Of a DNA stretch of 64,000 nt, positions 25,801-39,825 are shown one piece after another. A model generated the notes under the pieces. That model did not search any database and was not told the DNA's origin. It saw nothing but the letters and a program-made list of their open reading frames with translations. Made by a program: the position numbers and the translations under genes. The stretch's first letter is position 1. Each line of letters begins with the position of its first letter. This DNA comes from Varroa destructor (taxonomy: Eukaryota > Arthropoda > Arachnida > Mesostigmata > Varroidae): assembly GCF_002443255.2 (NCBI RefSeq), contig NW_019211456.1, positions 12,484,229 to 12,548,228 on the forward strand, written 5' to 3'.

Positions 25801-28800
25801 TTTTTTCTTATCCCAACAAAAGATTTTAATAACAAAAGATATATGGAGCTTGTTAGCTAAATGATGAATGCTTTAGGAAGTTTTCTCAGACGGATATGTT
25901 GAGGGGAAGTCAAGAGTAAACACAGTCGATGGGCACTTTTTATCGGCTGTAAACTGAATTTATCTGGCTCGAAGTAGAACTTGAAACAGAACAAAGTGCG
26001 ATACCACTTCTACTAAACCGTATGTATCCCTCCGAAGTATTTTATTCTGTGTAAAATATACCAAATAGCGTAGTCTTTATTTTGAAAGTCGGAACCTATG
26101 TGTCAGTTGGCTGCATGTTCTTGACCCTTGTTCTCTTTATAAGCACCGCATCGAGTAGTTCATCTGGAATACCTCATCCGTACTAGCTGATTCGCTCAAT
26201 GTATATAAAAATTTATTTTGAGGTACACTAGCTCACCAAAATCAACCGTTCAGAATTCAGGGGGACAGCTGACGTCGGGCAGGAAGGATGCATCGTAAGG
26301 GATCGAGTAAAATGTCCTGAAAAAGACGACTTAGCCTAGTAACGTCGTTTTTATTGCTTGAACGAAACTTCTCTATAGAACTGATTATATGTATGAAAGG
26401 ATAAACAATATTAACATTTGTTTAGTACAGAATATTTCGTCGAATTAAAGTATTCACTTTAATTTTGCAACAGAAAACTTAACCGTGGTTGATTCTAACT
26501 TGGACGCTCTTGTGGAATTTCCAGTAGTTTAGGACTGGACGAAATATACTGCTAGTTCACAAATGCTATAATTTTCCTTAAAGACGAGTGATTCTTGCTG
26601 AATCTGTGAGAAAAACATTTCAATCGAGTCATGTATTGAAAAAAAGCTGATACCATGTCTGATTGGCTCTGTAGTGTATCATTGTGCTAAATTAAGTCTA
26701 AATTCAACTTAGACAGATCTATCAAAGACCCGTGTACTGAATTACTTCAGCCGTAACAAACATTATGTTATACGTTTGATTTGTTAATTAGCATATTATA
26801 TCATAGTTGCATGGACAACGAGAGAACCTCCTTCAAATGCTCTAGGGCTATTGAAGAACCCGAGCTTCGTCTGCCAGGCTGGTGTGCTTCCCTGGTCGAC
26901 TTTTGGTCGTCAATGTCAGATGTCTCTTCGTATTTTTTTTTACGAATAGTGCTAAACATCAATATAGAGCCATGATAAAGGTGGGGTACGTGTCGACGTA
27001 TAAAATCAGCCAGGAAACGCACTAAGCTTGTAACTACAGTATGATGCTGTTCAGCAATCTGCATGGCAAAATGCATTTGGTATTTTGCTTTAGTAAAACA
27101 AAACAATCTAAATACATATTCCACGCATCATTGATCCTCTTTGTTTCCTGACTTTGTTTGACGAATCGAACAAAAATAGATACGGTAGTGATTTTGAAAG
27201 TTATTGACACATCTATTATGTTTATCCTGTAGGATAAGTAATTAACACATACTATAAACAACCGGTTAGCTAGCGAGTCAAAAAACGTTACACGAAGACA
27301 AAGTGCCTACTAGCTCTTGCTACATATTTGAGTAAAACCAATGAACAGTCGCCTTGAGTGATGACACGCTGGCTAAGAGATATAATTCATTTCTGCAATC
27401 CTCAGAGGCTCCATATACACGTACGCATACGGTGAATTCCTACATCTGTTTTAGAGCCATGCACGCAGATGACTCGATTTTGCTAAATATAACTAATATT
27501 TCATTCAGGTAGCGTTTCATCTTAAACGCAATTTTCCCCTAGATCCTGATATGATCCCCGTACTAATTGACCACAGCTGATTTTTATTATAGCCAAACTA
27601 ATAGATAACCTATTACAAGCCTAACATACTACCGACTAATTTCAAGAGCAATGCTTGTTCATCCTATCCTAATACGACCGGTCGTACTAAGTGTTTTGAA
27701 AGCGCAATAGAAAATATAAACAACAGTTCAATCACTAACTTAAACACGGATTGTAACTTATTGTGTTTTTAAGAGGTAGAAACGTTCGCTACATCTCTTT
27801 CGTCTGTATACTTCTCTAATTAAGACGAATTTTGGATGCGCGTCAGTTTAGGGTGACAGGATCTACCGTTCGTAACTCATAGAGCAAGCTTATATGAAAA
27901 CACATTTGCTGATAAAAGTTTTAAAATTATTTCATTTATTTGTATTATTATTTGTCGAACGTTTCGATCGAACGAACCATCAAGTTTTATCGATTTGCTT
28001 CCTCACTGAAAACTCTCCTCTAAGAATTTTTTAGGGGTCAAATATGGTTATTTTGTCTGAGCCCAACGTTATTTAACAATACGTTGCTCATCATAAGGCA
28101 ACTTGAAATAAACTCAACTTAATAAAGAAAACAACAGTTAACTTTTTTTTTTCGTATTTTCGGTGTATAACGGTCTCTTATAGTTATTCATGGCCGTTTA
28201 TTGCATCGGCCATTATTGAATAGACATTTAGACCAGACTTTAAGCTGACAAAGAGACCTTTTTTTGTTGTACTCTCTGCTCACTTTTTTTTTTCTGTTAA
28301 ATTCCATGAGGAGAAAGAAATCAACCGTTCGTTAATTTAGCCATTGATTCGTTGATATTTGGCCGCCTCTTGCCCATCCTTGTCTTCCGGTATTTTACAC
28401 GATATAACGGCGTAACTGTAAAAAGTCTGTACGGGTTGACCTAATTATCCGAGTTACATTCTTCTTGAGAGAGATGCTTTCTTTGGCTGTTTGCTGTAGA
28501 TTAAATAATTTAGCGACTTAAATAACCCTTATACTAGAAGCCCATTATCGGGTGAATTTGTCGAAAAAGAAAAAAACTGTCGTATTGTACAGTACAGTTG
28601 AAGCTGGTCAAATCAGTCGTGCGCCTAGTTAGGGTTCCTAATTAGACCTAAGTCCTAGTTAACGTAAGCCTATTATGTGACATGTACGGGGCCTGTGAAG
28701 GTCATACAGAGGAGCATAAAACCATCTCTTGTTATGGATAAATTATCAGTCGTGATCGCTCACATTACAGATTAATACAGAAAGCACGATTCTGTATTTC

Positions 28801-31800
28801 ACTAAATATAGTGGTAATTGAAGCAACATGAAGAGAAGTTACGCATAGGCAACTATACATTGCAGACATAATCGACTGACCGGGGCAAAGTTATTAGAAT
28901 AAATTTTACCTTGCACTTCGACAACAAAATATGAAGCCAGCAAATACGATTGCTACTCCTGTATGTGCGAAGGTGACGAGGCCACTCCGGGCTACGAAAG
29001 GGGGACGGGGTGGAGGGTGCTAGCATTTTGCGGTTTTTGTAGTTTTGCCGAAAAGCCTTCAGAGCCGAAATCAATTAAGATTTTTAAATTTGAGCGTAAA
29101 ACTATTAATTTTTTTCATAAATGAACGAAACATAATATAAACGGAGGTATTGTGCACGCTGAGGAAAACCTTTAAGCACTCAGCAACGATGATGACATTC
29201 AATAGACAGCTTATAAATTTGGAATTTTCTGTACGACATGTTAATTTAACGTTCAGCCTCATCCGATTCTCACAATGTTGTCGAAAATTTCGTCTATGTT
29301 TTTAAACGAAGCTTATTTTTGTCAACGATAATCCAGGAAGAGTCATCTATATATTCCTAGTATTTCTGCTATAAATCCTGTTGAGAGGTTCTTGAATAGA
29401 AGACTATACAGGAGTTCAACCTTGTTAAGATTCAAGGACAACAAAATCTAAATAAATTAAAGAAAAAAAAAATGTATATGCAAACAACATTTTGACAGGC
29501 GACATTGAGTTAAGAAAAATATTTCTTCAATGAAGAGGAAGCTGGCGTACCAGACTTCAGACGAAACTTGCTAGGGGGGACGAAGGAAACGATTCTTAAG
29601 CGTACTAGAAATAAGCTATACGACGTGCTGATAGACGGATTCAATTGACGAGGACATGTTAGCTAGTTAGGCAAGTTTAACTTGCTATTACTAAATAAAA
29701 CTAGAAACCCGCATCACCGAAATAGGTCAACGGATCAGCCGGCTGTAATTGGCGGTTTTGGACTCACGCTAAGAACGCATGCGGGCTTAGCAAAAGACGA
29801 TCGTTAGAACTACAGATACACCGCGTTAAGGGAAATATATTTGCAAGATTGCCGTCTTTAAAGAAGAAAAGTATCACGAACATTTGTTTAAGTCCGCTTT
29901 TATCGGGACTAATTTATTAGTGGTAATTATTCCCCTAACTGATACAGGCAACAAGATTTCTGAGATAACTTTTTCCTATTCACACAAGTTGTGTAGTATT
30001 TATTTCTCGTCCGTGCTATCTAGGCAGCAAACGCGACCTCAATATATATACAGCGAACTACGCGATCTGTAGAAGCACAGCTGGCGTAACGAATACCCGT
30101 ACACTCAAAAAAAAACCAAAAATATCTAAACGAAGCAGAGAGAAATTGGATCTCTAGCAGTTGGCTAAGATAGCAACAGCCCACTCTATTGGTGGTAATA
30201 ATAGAGCATGCGTGAACAATAAACATTAGTGTGCCTGACGAACTTCTACGTAAACGAAGGCTCGTGGAAGAACTTTATTTAGGCTCCCCACAGCGGAGCA
30301 CTCCTAGATTACAATCGTCATGCTTCTCGAAAACCTTTTTAGCTATGCACACTCAAGTAGCCGGAAGTTTTTTCGGGAAGTTATCGAGGTAAGACACTTT
30401 CACAGACAGTTGGTAACGCCATGGTGTGCACGTGTTCCCATAATGGACTTTAATGACCGTTTCCGTTCGTTGTGAGGACCTTGGGCTGCTCAAAATGCGC
30501 CGCTCGGTAGCGCTCTTGTAAACGTTAGCAGAGTCGTCTGCTAGCTGCAGACCTGTCCGTTTTTTATCAGGCACATCCGTTCAGGCTTCCGAGAAATTCA
30601 TTAAAGGGAAGTTCCACTGAGTTTCGCAGCAATAAATCGCTACAATGAGAAGACGGTTATTAATCGAGTAGGTGTTCATTATTATCGCAAAGGAAACTTA
30701 GGCTCGCCTTCATTCTGTACGGCGAGCGAATCAACAAATTACTCGAGATAATTATTAGAATGCGTTCCGCATGGCTACATCGACAGTATTATCTGAAAGC
30801 GCAAATACATATCGGGGTACGTGAAGTAAAAGCTAGGAGATGGCGCATCGATCGTCTGAACTAGCCACCGTCCCTCGGGGCAGATGCAAACGAGAAAAAC
30901 AACTAATAACAACTGATTGAAAGCGTATCTTTGGTTTCAATCCTACGGGAGGGAAATTTAAAATATTTCTAATATCTTTGTATAATTTGAAACCAACATA
31001 GTAATGCCGCGTGCGATACTGTTAATAACAGTATGTTAACATCATACATTAGTACTCTTATTATATTCCAAATATCAATTGACTGCCCTAAACGTCTTCT
31101 GCATAACAATGTTCTGGGCGTCAGCGTGGTGATTAAGAATTTTGGCATCATATCATGTTTTAAACCCGGAACGTTCTTGGTCATGTAGCAAGGAAAAAAC
31201 GTACAGCAAGTATCTAACAACGTAGAGTTGCTTAAAATCGCTTAAACGCGTTATTGAAAACTTACCTGTAGCCTTCCGTCATTCAGGCAGATCGGGTGCA
31301 AAACAAGATGCGGCCTCAAATGCCATGCAATCCCAATACAGAGAGCCACGTCACTCGGCTCGGATTCTAAGTACGTATACGTTCTCGTAGTGTATAAATG
31401 CGTGAACTTTATCGAAGCAGCATGGCTAAAGGAATCTCAATCAGCAACAATCAATGTACCACTAGTATATATCAGCTTAAAGACAATTGTGGCACCCACT
31501 TAGAATGGCCCACGACTAAGACGGTTAATTAAGAAAAAAAAGAAGCGATCACAAATTTTCCGTAAACGACTAAGTTATTCAGCTCGAGCTATTCTACAGC
31601 TTTCTATTGCAATATCGAACTGTCGTTCGTGCGAAGAACTATATGAGTACCTACTAGTTGCTGTGGTTAAAGTTTTGCTCGCTCTTCAACGTGCTTTACA
31701 AGGACGAAGCTTTTGTAAAAGAGAAAAAAGCCAGCTCTTGTTTGGAGAGAGATGACGGAAGGACAAGGCTAAGTATCAATTGATGATTGACCTAAGTGAA

Positions 31801-34234
31801 TGCTGAATCAGTGACGGAGAACGTTAAAATGACGCTACGTATCTAGACAGTGCAAACGGTTCTTTGGTTTATAATAGAAGAACGAAGAAAGAAAAAATAG
31901 GATTTAAACAACAAAACCAGAAATCACATACTCACTTGTAACCATTCATTTTTATAGGTCGGGCGATTTTAGGACAGCTTCAGCCTTATTTTGCCATGCT
32001 GCTGTAGTATTTTATATTTACCATAACAGAATTTAATTCGAGCGGACTAGACGAGTGTTGCATACAGCATTTTAAAATGTGATTTCATCGCAAAGTCGTG
32101 ATGCCACTGATGAAAAGTCTGAGAAGTCTACGCATTTGTTCCCTGCGCAGACGTAGCCTGATCTAACAAATAATAAATTACTGCAACATCTACGGCTAGA
32201 TAAGCGCAACCAAGAGACGTACAACTACATATGTTTTAGAAGGTAATATATACCGTATGACATAGTAACATTGAGAGCGATCTTTCCTGTGTGAGTCTAA
32301 TCCACCTGGCGCCTTTCGTCCTTCAAATCTCCCTAGACAATATCTTGATTAGCAGTTGTCTAAGTCGTCTCAGCAACTCAGTCGTCTAACAATGCAGGCG
32401 CTTCATCAATTTAATCGTGATGATAAATGGGTCCGTTGAGATATCCGTTCTGATCAACTAACGGATCGTTGTTTTCGTCCTTAATGGCTCCGTTCATGAA
32501 TTTTTGGTAATTTTTAGATGAAACCGTCAAGTTGACACGCTTGTAAGTGTGAAGCATAGTTCAGTGAAAGTTACTACGCGTTGTGTTTTGGAAGACAAGA
32601 TCAATATTACACTGTTCAAAATTCATTTATGGCAAGACAGGGCCTATTTAGTAGATTACGCTTGCTCGTCGGTCGGCCCGGCTTGCGATCAAAATGAACA
32701 TTAGAATACTGATGTTATCCCTAATAGCAGAGAATGTGGATGTATCGTTATAGGGCGTCGTTGCACTCAATGGTATCAAGTGAGAGGTTAACAAGATGCA
32801 ATTATATTTACGTATATATAGATACTTTAATATCTTAACTGGTACTTAAGGTCTAAAACCATGAAATTGCGTATATAACTAGCGACGCTTTGCCTACACG
32901 AAGTGTCTATTTCTGTGATGTTTTTAAAATAAATGTATCGACATGATTTTTTTGGCCCTACAAACTACTGATATTCATGTGAAAAAAAAAAACCATTTAA
33001 CTTTATTAATTCGTTAACTTAGTTAGCCTCGATTAGTAGGATTAATCCGTTCCTGGAACTTAGACTTTGTCATCTCTAACGACGTGAAGCATTTCCGAAA
33101 TCGAACTAAAATTGACAATACCTCCTTAATTTTTGCTCGCTGAGCTGCAATAACTCTGAGTATTGAAAAAAACATTTTCGTTGTACTCGGCTCAATTAGC
33201 AATCCCATCAAGTTTTCCTATGAATACCTTATGGTTCTCGTTCTTGTTCTGCTGTACTTTGTAGCATTCATGTATACGTAGTGCCGATACGAATTCAACT
33301 ACCTTTTACAAACCTCCTGCTAATAATTATATTGATAACAAATCCTATTTCGCCTTTAACTATGACTACTTAGCAAATAATTAAGCGAAATATTTCTTTG
33401 GCTGGCAAGACTCGTGTGATAATATTTTTTTTAGAAAAAAAAATAGCTCAAAAAATTGACCTAAATTTCATTCTACTAGAGCGATTTCTATGAACCGGGG
33501 GCTGATTGCCGATGCACTCGGTGTAACGCATATTGCAATCAGGTTTATGTTGGCCGTTGTCCTGCTGTGACCTCGGCAACTAAACTTTCTCTCTAGCATT
33601 TGTCCGTTCATATTCATAATTTCGTATTAGATTCAACTTGTATACGTATCTATGAGAATTGTAAATAAATTATTTCAGCTACTACAGATGCCTTGTTTCG
33701 CTAAACTTGAAAGTAACTTTCGGAGCGTCTGCATAAACGTGTAAAAGAATATTTGTACAAAAATCCCAACAAATGCAGTAAACGTTTTAACTAGCAGGTA
33801 GCCACGGTGTGAGTTCAATTTCCAACTGACTGAGCGATGGAAATTCTCCGTCTATAACTATTAGTGTATAGTGTAACTCAAACGAGAAGTTACCGTGGCA
33901 CGAAGTCGACCAACAGGATGACAGCTGTAATTGGCCCCGTGAGTTCTAAATCAGGCAGCATATGGCCCTCACTAGATATGGTTACGGAAAAATCATCCCT
34001 AAGATGCCATAACAAGGCACACATATGCATATAGTCGAATTTAGAAGACAACGCACAGACTGTCGTCAGACGAATGGCGTTTACAGGTTGTTGGTAATTT
34101 TCTTTCAGAGTCCGCTTGTTCTCAAGGGCTTAATACTATTTCACCTGGTTATTAGATTTGGAAATGTCTCATGCGGAGCTGTGAAAACATTACTATAATG
34201 CAAAGGCTAAGTTATACATGTGGTCCCTTGCCAA
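22871..34234. other. Long stretch without a recognised gene
   Basis: The part nearest the LINE (to about 23650) is more GC-rich and may be unrecognised LINE 5' sequence. A plus-strand 98-codon open frame at 23356-23652 has no domain I know. The remainder is AT-rich with a few short palindromes (TTATCAATTGATAA at 24759-24772; the 9-bp hairpin at 26443-26464). I find no microsatellite array, tRNA or transposon end here. Confidence 0.5.
26443..26464. repeat. Perfect 9-bp hairpin
   Basis: AATTAAAGT pairs exactly with ACTTTAATT around the loop ATTC. AT-rich, with no evident function. Confidence 0.55.
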
Positions 34235-34239
34235 CATTG

Positions 34240-34320
34240 CTGTACAAAATGTACACTTTGTGTGCATTACATTAAATTTAATGTGCATAACACCTAGCCT
34301 AACCTCATGGTGAGGTTAGG
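34240..34320. repeat. Cluster of three palindromes
   Basis: Within about 80 bases there are TGTACAAAATGTACA, the 14-base perfect palindrome CATTAAATTTAATG, and a 10-bp perfect hairpin CCTAACCTCA / TGAGGTTAGG (34298-34307 and 34311-34320, loop TGG). Their clustering is unusual for this window and could mark the end of a degenerate foldback element. Confidence 0.6.
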
Positions 34321-36948
34321 TTTGTTGAGACTTCTGCTACCTTGTAAAATTGGACGATTGGCTACAGGCCGTAAATTGCATTTAAGTATCGTCTCGTTTA
34401 CTAGGCAACTAATTGATTACTCTACCATTAAAATAGTCTGGTAAGGTCGATTTGTGCTATACGATTCAGTCTACTGTATCCCATATTTACGGTGGGCATT
34501 TTTAAATTGTGCTTTCTGAGTTATAGGTAGATAACCTAGTTCCTATCTACTGAGCTATCAGTTCACCGGGGTGTCGTTGATACGATTATCGATTTTTCTT
34601 TTTGGTCTCTGCTTCTTGGGGGACCCCGATCGGCGCAGACGTGCGTGAAATCCCAGGATGCCGGATTCTAGCCTGATGGTCGGCCCTCCTGACCCGTCTA
34701 TAATCGAATTTTGTTTCGCAACGTTGTATCCGGTGAACTCACGCACTAAACATTACAGGTATCAAATTGTGCAAATAAGGTCGCTAAATTTTCCGCTTCC
34801 AACAACCGCATTGCAGAGGACGTACATTTAGTATAATGTTGTCCGTTCTGTGTTGCTACAGGTGACCATGTTAAACTATTTTCAACTAGGCGGTGTTGCC
34901 AAGTGATTCTGTAACCTAAGAGGATTACGTGGTATATTGGGGTAGTTATATTTTGGTCATAGTAATTGCTGACCTTTTTTTTTCAGCTATATCGTATCTT
35001 GGCCATGCCGAAAATGAACAGCGAGTCACTGTTATCGCTCAAGTATTTCAATATGTATATATTGTTCAATGCGATACATTTGATTATATGCACTAGCACT
35101 TGTGTATTTTAGTCATAATTTATACGGCCGTTTTTTCCTACCGATATAGTTATCTAAGTTAAACTTAGATGAGCGAATTGAGTGAGTTCATTACAACTTA
35201 ACACGAAATATTTTGCGAGCTCTGACGCTGACCTTCTTTAGCTACGTTGCGACTCATTTCAGAAATATAGGTCTGAAGTTGGGTTACCGCATCCCACTGC
35301 AATAACTGTTAACCCGTCCAGCAACAAATTAGACTTTTTTCGTGACAAACCGCTGTCTATCGACGCCTTTTCTTGAACCAGCCTCAATTAGAGATCTCAA
35401 GACGTACGTCAATTTGGTGTGAGACATCGACATTTCGGTCTCTCCAGTCTCCATTCTTCCACACCAACTAATATAAGCTGTTTTAAACTTAAACTAAAAT
35501 CATGGTATCGTAGAAAAAGAAAGACATATCTTTTGTAGAACGCTATAATAACCGTGATACAATGTTTTAAAGATATTGGAGCCCACTCATCTAAGGATGT
35601 TATTAGCTTTATGATTTTTTCGACTACCTATTTATTACGTGATCTGCTTTAGGTCAAATTGTTAGATCCGTGCGAGAAACCTAAAAACAACTTATTATAC
35701 CAGCTACACAGCGCACGATATACGGTACTTATTCAGAATATTCATGTGTAGCAGGGACTCAGTTCTACGTTTCTTCTGTTGGTTTTGATTGTCACATTGG
35801 CAAAGCAAGCAGGAAACGACTATCACACGGAGGTGGCTCACCCCTAGATGAAACTAGCTCTAAGTTTTTTCTGAATAGCCATCATTGTTCATTTTGTCTC
35901 CAAAAAACAAGCAAGCGACCACCTGTTACCATTGATGGAACAGTAGGGATCTTGCGACGAGTAAAGGTACGATGCGATGTTTGTGAGGTTTAGGAGGTGG
36001 AAGGTTGCTGCGTGCGTACACGGTTTAGCAATCACGATAGAGGGACACAACGGATGATTTCCACGCTCTCCAATAAGAAGGTGAAGGGTTGCAGACTGAA
36101 GGACAGCCGAATGAACGGATAGATGCCGTAGCACCAGCTGCTCTGCTGTAGCCGGAAAGGAGCGGTACGAGCAGCAGTATCAGAGCCAGGCGTATGTGTT
36201 GTATAAGAGATGAAGTATGCAAATCGAGAACAGGGCGTTGCCTTTACCCCCACTCGACCCCGAACCCTGCCTGCTGATGCGCCTGCTACTGTTACCGTTG
36301 GTGCAGCGGATTTCTCTGTTGTGCTGTTGCTACAGCTGCCATAGAATATCTCTTTACACTTGTACGATCACGGCCATCACCACGTATGCAAGGGTAACGG
36401 ATACATACGCATGGCCTGCGACCAACGAAAAGGAGCAAGCACTTCGACGAACTCGATTGGCATGCGACAAATACGATGGAGGTGACGCCGAAGCGGCCGA
36501 GACAACAAACAGAATTCTGCTAGAAGGACAGACCGACATTCGCAAAAATGCTTGGTGACTGGGAATAATGCTTGAACTTAAGCGGGCTGTAAGTTCACAA
36601 TGAAAACACACCCTGTCAAGGGCTGCTTGAGCAAGTAGCCTGACTGGATTCAAGAATGTGATTCCGTCAGCTTGAGGATGCTTGTAAATTAAGCCTAAGA
36701 TTTTGGCAAACTTATCTGAATTTTGTCGTTGTATACATCACTGGTGCAAAACCAGGGCCTAGCTATTGAATCCATGTGAGATCAGACGTTTCATACCTAT
36801 GATGTAAGTCTTGCAAATCGAAAACGTTATTACTGGTCACTAAGCCATAGCGAACGAGAGGTACTCACATAAAAGAACGAGTGTTGATGGAAATAATTCC
36901 TTTTGCATCCTTGTAGTGTGTATACAATATCATAGGGACGTCCTTTGG
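34321..36948. other. Non-coding stretch with two GC-richer patches
   Basis: A GC-rich patch at 34558-34746 has a 62-codon minus-strand open frame followed at once by TAGCTCAGTAG (minus strand, 34547-34557). That sequence is a perfect A-box match, but no B box follows it. A second patch at 36000-36560 is open on both strands. Neither encodes a domain I recognise. Confidence 0.45.
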
Positions 36949-37004
36949 ATTAATGGAGACGTTTTATATATAATAATAATTATATATAAAACGTCCCCAT
37001 TAAT
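36949..37004. repeat. 24-bp inverted repeat (hairpin)
   Basis: The arms at 36949-36972 and 36981-37004 are reverse complements over 24 bp with a single mismatch, separated by 8 bases. The outer half (ATTAATGG and GACGT) is not simple repeat, so the pairing is not just AT-richness. It abuts TA repeats at its right end. Confidence 0.85.
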
Positions 37005-37044
37005 GTGTATATATATATATATATACACATATATATATATATAT
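37005..37044. repeat. (TA)n repeats flanking GTGTATA...TATACAC palindrome
   Basis: Two TA runs separated by ACAC, starting directly after the 24-bp-arm hairpin. Together they make about 95 bases of self-complementary DNA, prone to replication slippage and collapse in assembly. Confidence 0.85.
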
Positions 37045-38583
37045 TATAATAACAAGTAAAGGCTTATTGTTCGGTATGCGTTTTTCGATGAATAACAATA
37101 GTTCGGTGATCAGAAAGATCGCGGTACTGCTTATCAACGGATATAACATCGTTCGTCTGTCGTCCGAAACAGCCTTGTCTGTGCTTATCATATATAGTAA
37201 CACGATAAGTAATACCGAAATGTTCTAGTTTTCCATAGCTTTGATTTCCAGTCTACCTATTTTACCAGCTATTATATGCATAGCGCACTGCAACTTTAGA
37301 TCGTGCATTTGTCCTGGTGACTATGTGGCATACGTATGTGTCAAGCCACAACGCAGAGTAGAATGTAAAGCAATCTTAGTAAGAGGTAGTTTTCGAGCAA
37401 CAGATTACATCTGACGGTGCAGCGACCCTCAGCACCCGTCAGGCCACATCCGGTCACTATTTTTCGCATCCTCAGCACAAAGGCTAGAGGACTGGAGAGA
37501 AGGCATAGAGCACAGGACATCACCACCTCAACCATCCAACGAAATGATAAGAACCAAGAGAGAGGGCAGCATACCATTTTCGACTTAGAACCACCCTGTC
37601 GAGATATCAACTCGAGCCCAGTGGGTGAAGCGGCGCACATTTGCTCATCGTAGAACTTTGGCAGATGGTCAGAGTGCGTTACATCAGGTACTTCGTTGGC
37701 ATGAGTTTAGATACTCCCGACAAATCAGGAGTTAGGCGACAGTTTTTGACATGTTCACCAGACCTCTCCGTATGGCAGCTTCTCACATAACCGAAAAGCC
37801 CCACAGAGTACAAGTCTCCCGAGTATTATACAAAGAGCAAAATGTCAAAAACAAACGTTATCGTTGACAAGTGAACCATAAGGGTACCACGTGGCCACTT
37901 GCCGAAGTTGGCTATGCCCTTTTCCCCCTTCTCTCTCTCTCTCTCTATATATATCATTATATATGCATGGTCGGACGTACATATCGAAAGCGAGAGGCCA
38001 CGTGTGATGCTCTACCAGATGATCTATAGATGACAATGAAATAAATTTTCATGTAAGCTGTAGCGGAACTAATTAAATCTGTCGAACATGGGTAACTGCT
38101 ATTGCGGTGAGCAAATAACACATGTGAGCATGCGTTTATACGACTAGCTTAACATCAAAAGGGTAAACTAACTTACGCTCTTATAGCCTCGAACAATACG
38201 CAAAGGAAAACCCGACACGTTATTTGATATTACGATGCCTCACTGTTATAATAACGAGATATAATCTGTTATAATAGAAGTCTAATGCTGAGTAAAACAT
38301 CGGTCGAGGCAAATCATTACTTTCTTGATGTGGCTAGGGGCCGTCGAAGTTGAATTCAACCTACTTTCATAACTGAACAATTAATAAATTGAGGCAAAGA
38401 TATCCGTATTATTATTTTGAAGGATTCATTGAGGGGAACGAAAGCGGTGTGTGATCTGGTATCAACTGCTGACAGATGACTGTGCGTCATATTAAATATC
38501 GCTCTTTAATATTTTGCGCTATAGCATTTGTGAAAAAAAAATTACGTTTGAATCGAGAGTGTACGTATTTGACAATGTTACTA
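37045..38583. other. Non-coding stretch before the second gap
   Basis: A moderately GC-rich patch at 37341-37653 is open on both strands (99 codons minus, 78 codons plus) without a recognised domain. The rest is AT-rich. Confidence 0.5.
37931..37954. repeat. (CT)n-(AT)n microsatellite
   Basis: A CT run switches directly into an AT run. Confidence 0.85.
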
Positions 38584-38683
38584 NNNNNNNNNNNNNNNNN
38601 NNNNNNNNNNNNNNNNNNNNNNNNNNNNNNNNNNNNNNNNNNNNNNNNNNNNNNNNNNNNNNNNNNNNNNNNNNNNNNNNNNN
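38584..38683. other. Assembly gap (100 N)
   Basis: Exactly 100 N. The right edge is directly followed by a TA run, so the assembly most likely broke inside a longer TA microsatellite. Confidence 0.98.

Positions 38684-38734
<51 letters not shown>
38684..38734. repeat. (TA)n microsatellite at gap edge
   Basis: About 25 uninterrupted TA units starting at the first base after the gap. The true length is unknown because the left end lies in the gap. Confidence 0.95.
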
Positions 38735-38738
<4 letters not shown>

Positions 38739-39825
38739 AGAAATTCAATGAATAAAGTTACATATTGAATGGCAAAGCTATATACCAGATAGTATCAATA
38801 GGAAGACCAAGGCAGTGTTATTGCCGTGCTTGTGTACTTGCTCTCCCCACTTTTTCTGTGGTAGGAAAATTTCAGCATTTTGCCAGCTGTTATGGCTAGT
38901 CTTATTATTGCGGTATGATGCCAGCCATCTGTTCTATACGTTGCATCTATATACAGAAGGGTAATTTAAACCCACACCTAAAAGTCTTCCACGGGCCGAA
39001 GCTATAAGACATACATCTCCGAGAGAAAGTTGCAAAAACGCAGAGCCCGTCTCACAACTCAAAAAGTCAGGAGCTCTCGAACACACTCCGAGTGGCGATG
39101 CTCCTATCAACGGAGAAATGTGTGGTTTTGCGCCACGCTTGACTCTAGCCGTGTTAGCCATCAGCAGTCCTGCTGGTCTGTAGACCTATTTTCGGCAAAA
39201 GACGCAACAATAACCAACTACCAGTATAACCTATATATTACGACCGCCTACGAATCCTACGAACATTTACGTCTGACAACAATAGACCGCTCCTAGGTTG
39301 CACAGACGTACATATAACGGCAATGTAAATCCTGGATGCTTTCGGCTTTAAAAATTACTCATTTATGTAAAAAAGGTAGAGGGTCTTAATTGCTTTGCAA
39401 GTATAGAAGACACCCCAAAGGTTAATGTCAAATGAACAACACTTGGCGTAGTGTCCAAGAATCTATAGGTCGTTGACTTGTCATTCTGATATAGTAAATT
39501 TGAAGCCGGGGGTCAAATGAAACTTATCGGTTCGTCTTAGAGTGATGACAATGCTATGTGAACTTGGTAATCAGGATAAATGCCATGAATCGCAGCTTAG
39601 TTGTGGCTAAACATATAGAAGTGTTGGTAGCAGTAACCTATTTGCTTGGAACGCTTAAAAACATGCGAGGTCGAAATTAACTCCGATACATTTCCCTTTA
39701 TCCTGCATCCGTCAAGCAACGGTAGCGGGCGTAACGCTTGAAATAAAAAAAAAATATTCGTCTATAAGTAACGACAGTAATTGTCTATTAGGTTATAGCT
39801 CATATCAATCCGTCTTCTTATAGTG
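38735..39825. other. Non-coding stretch
   Basis: Short open frames at 38934-39296 on both strands overlap each other and lack recognised motifs. Confidence 0.5.

Noticed and set aside
34547..34557. Perfect A-box match on the minus strand (TAGCTCAGTAG) as a tRNA gene
   Set aside because: No B box follows at tRNA spacing and no acceptor stem forms.
36025..36653. Overlapping open frames on both strands in a GC-richer patch
   Set aside because: At least five overlapping frames compete and none has a recognised motif; lower stop frequency in GC-richer DNA explains them.
38476..38768. Open frames with Tyr-Ile repeats after the second N block
   Set aside because: Produced by N and by the TA microsatellite.
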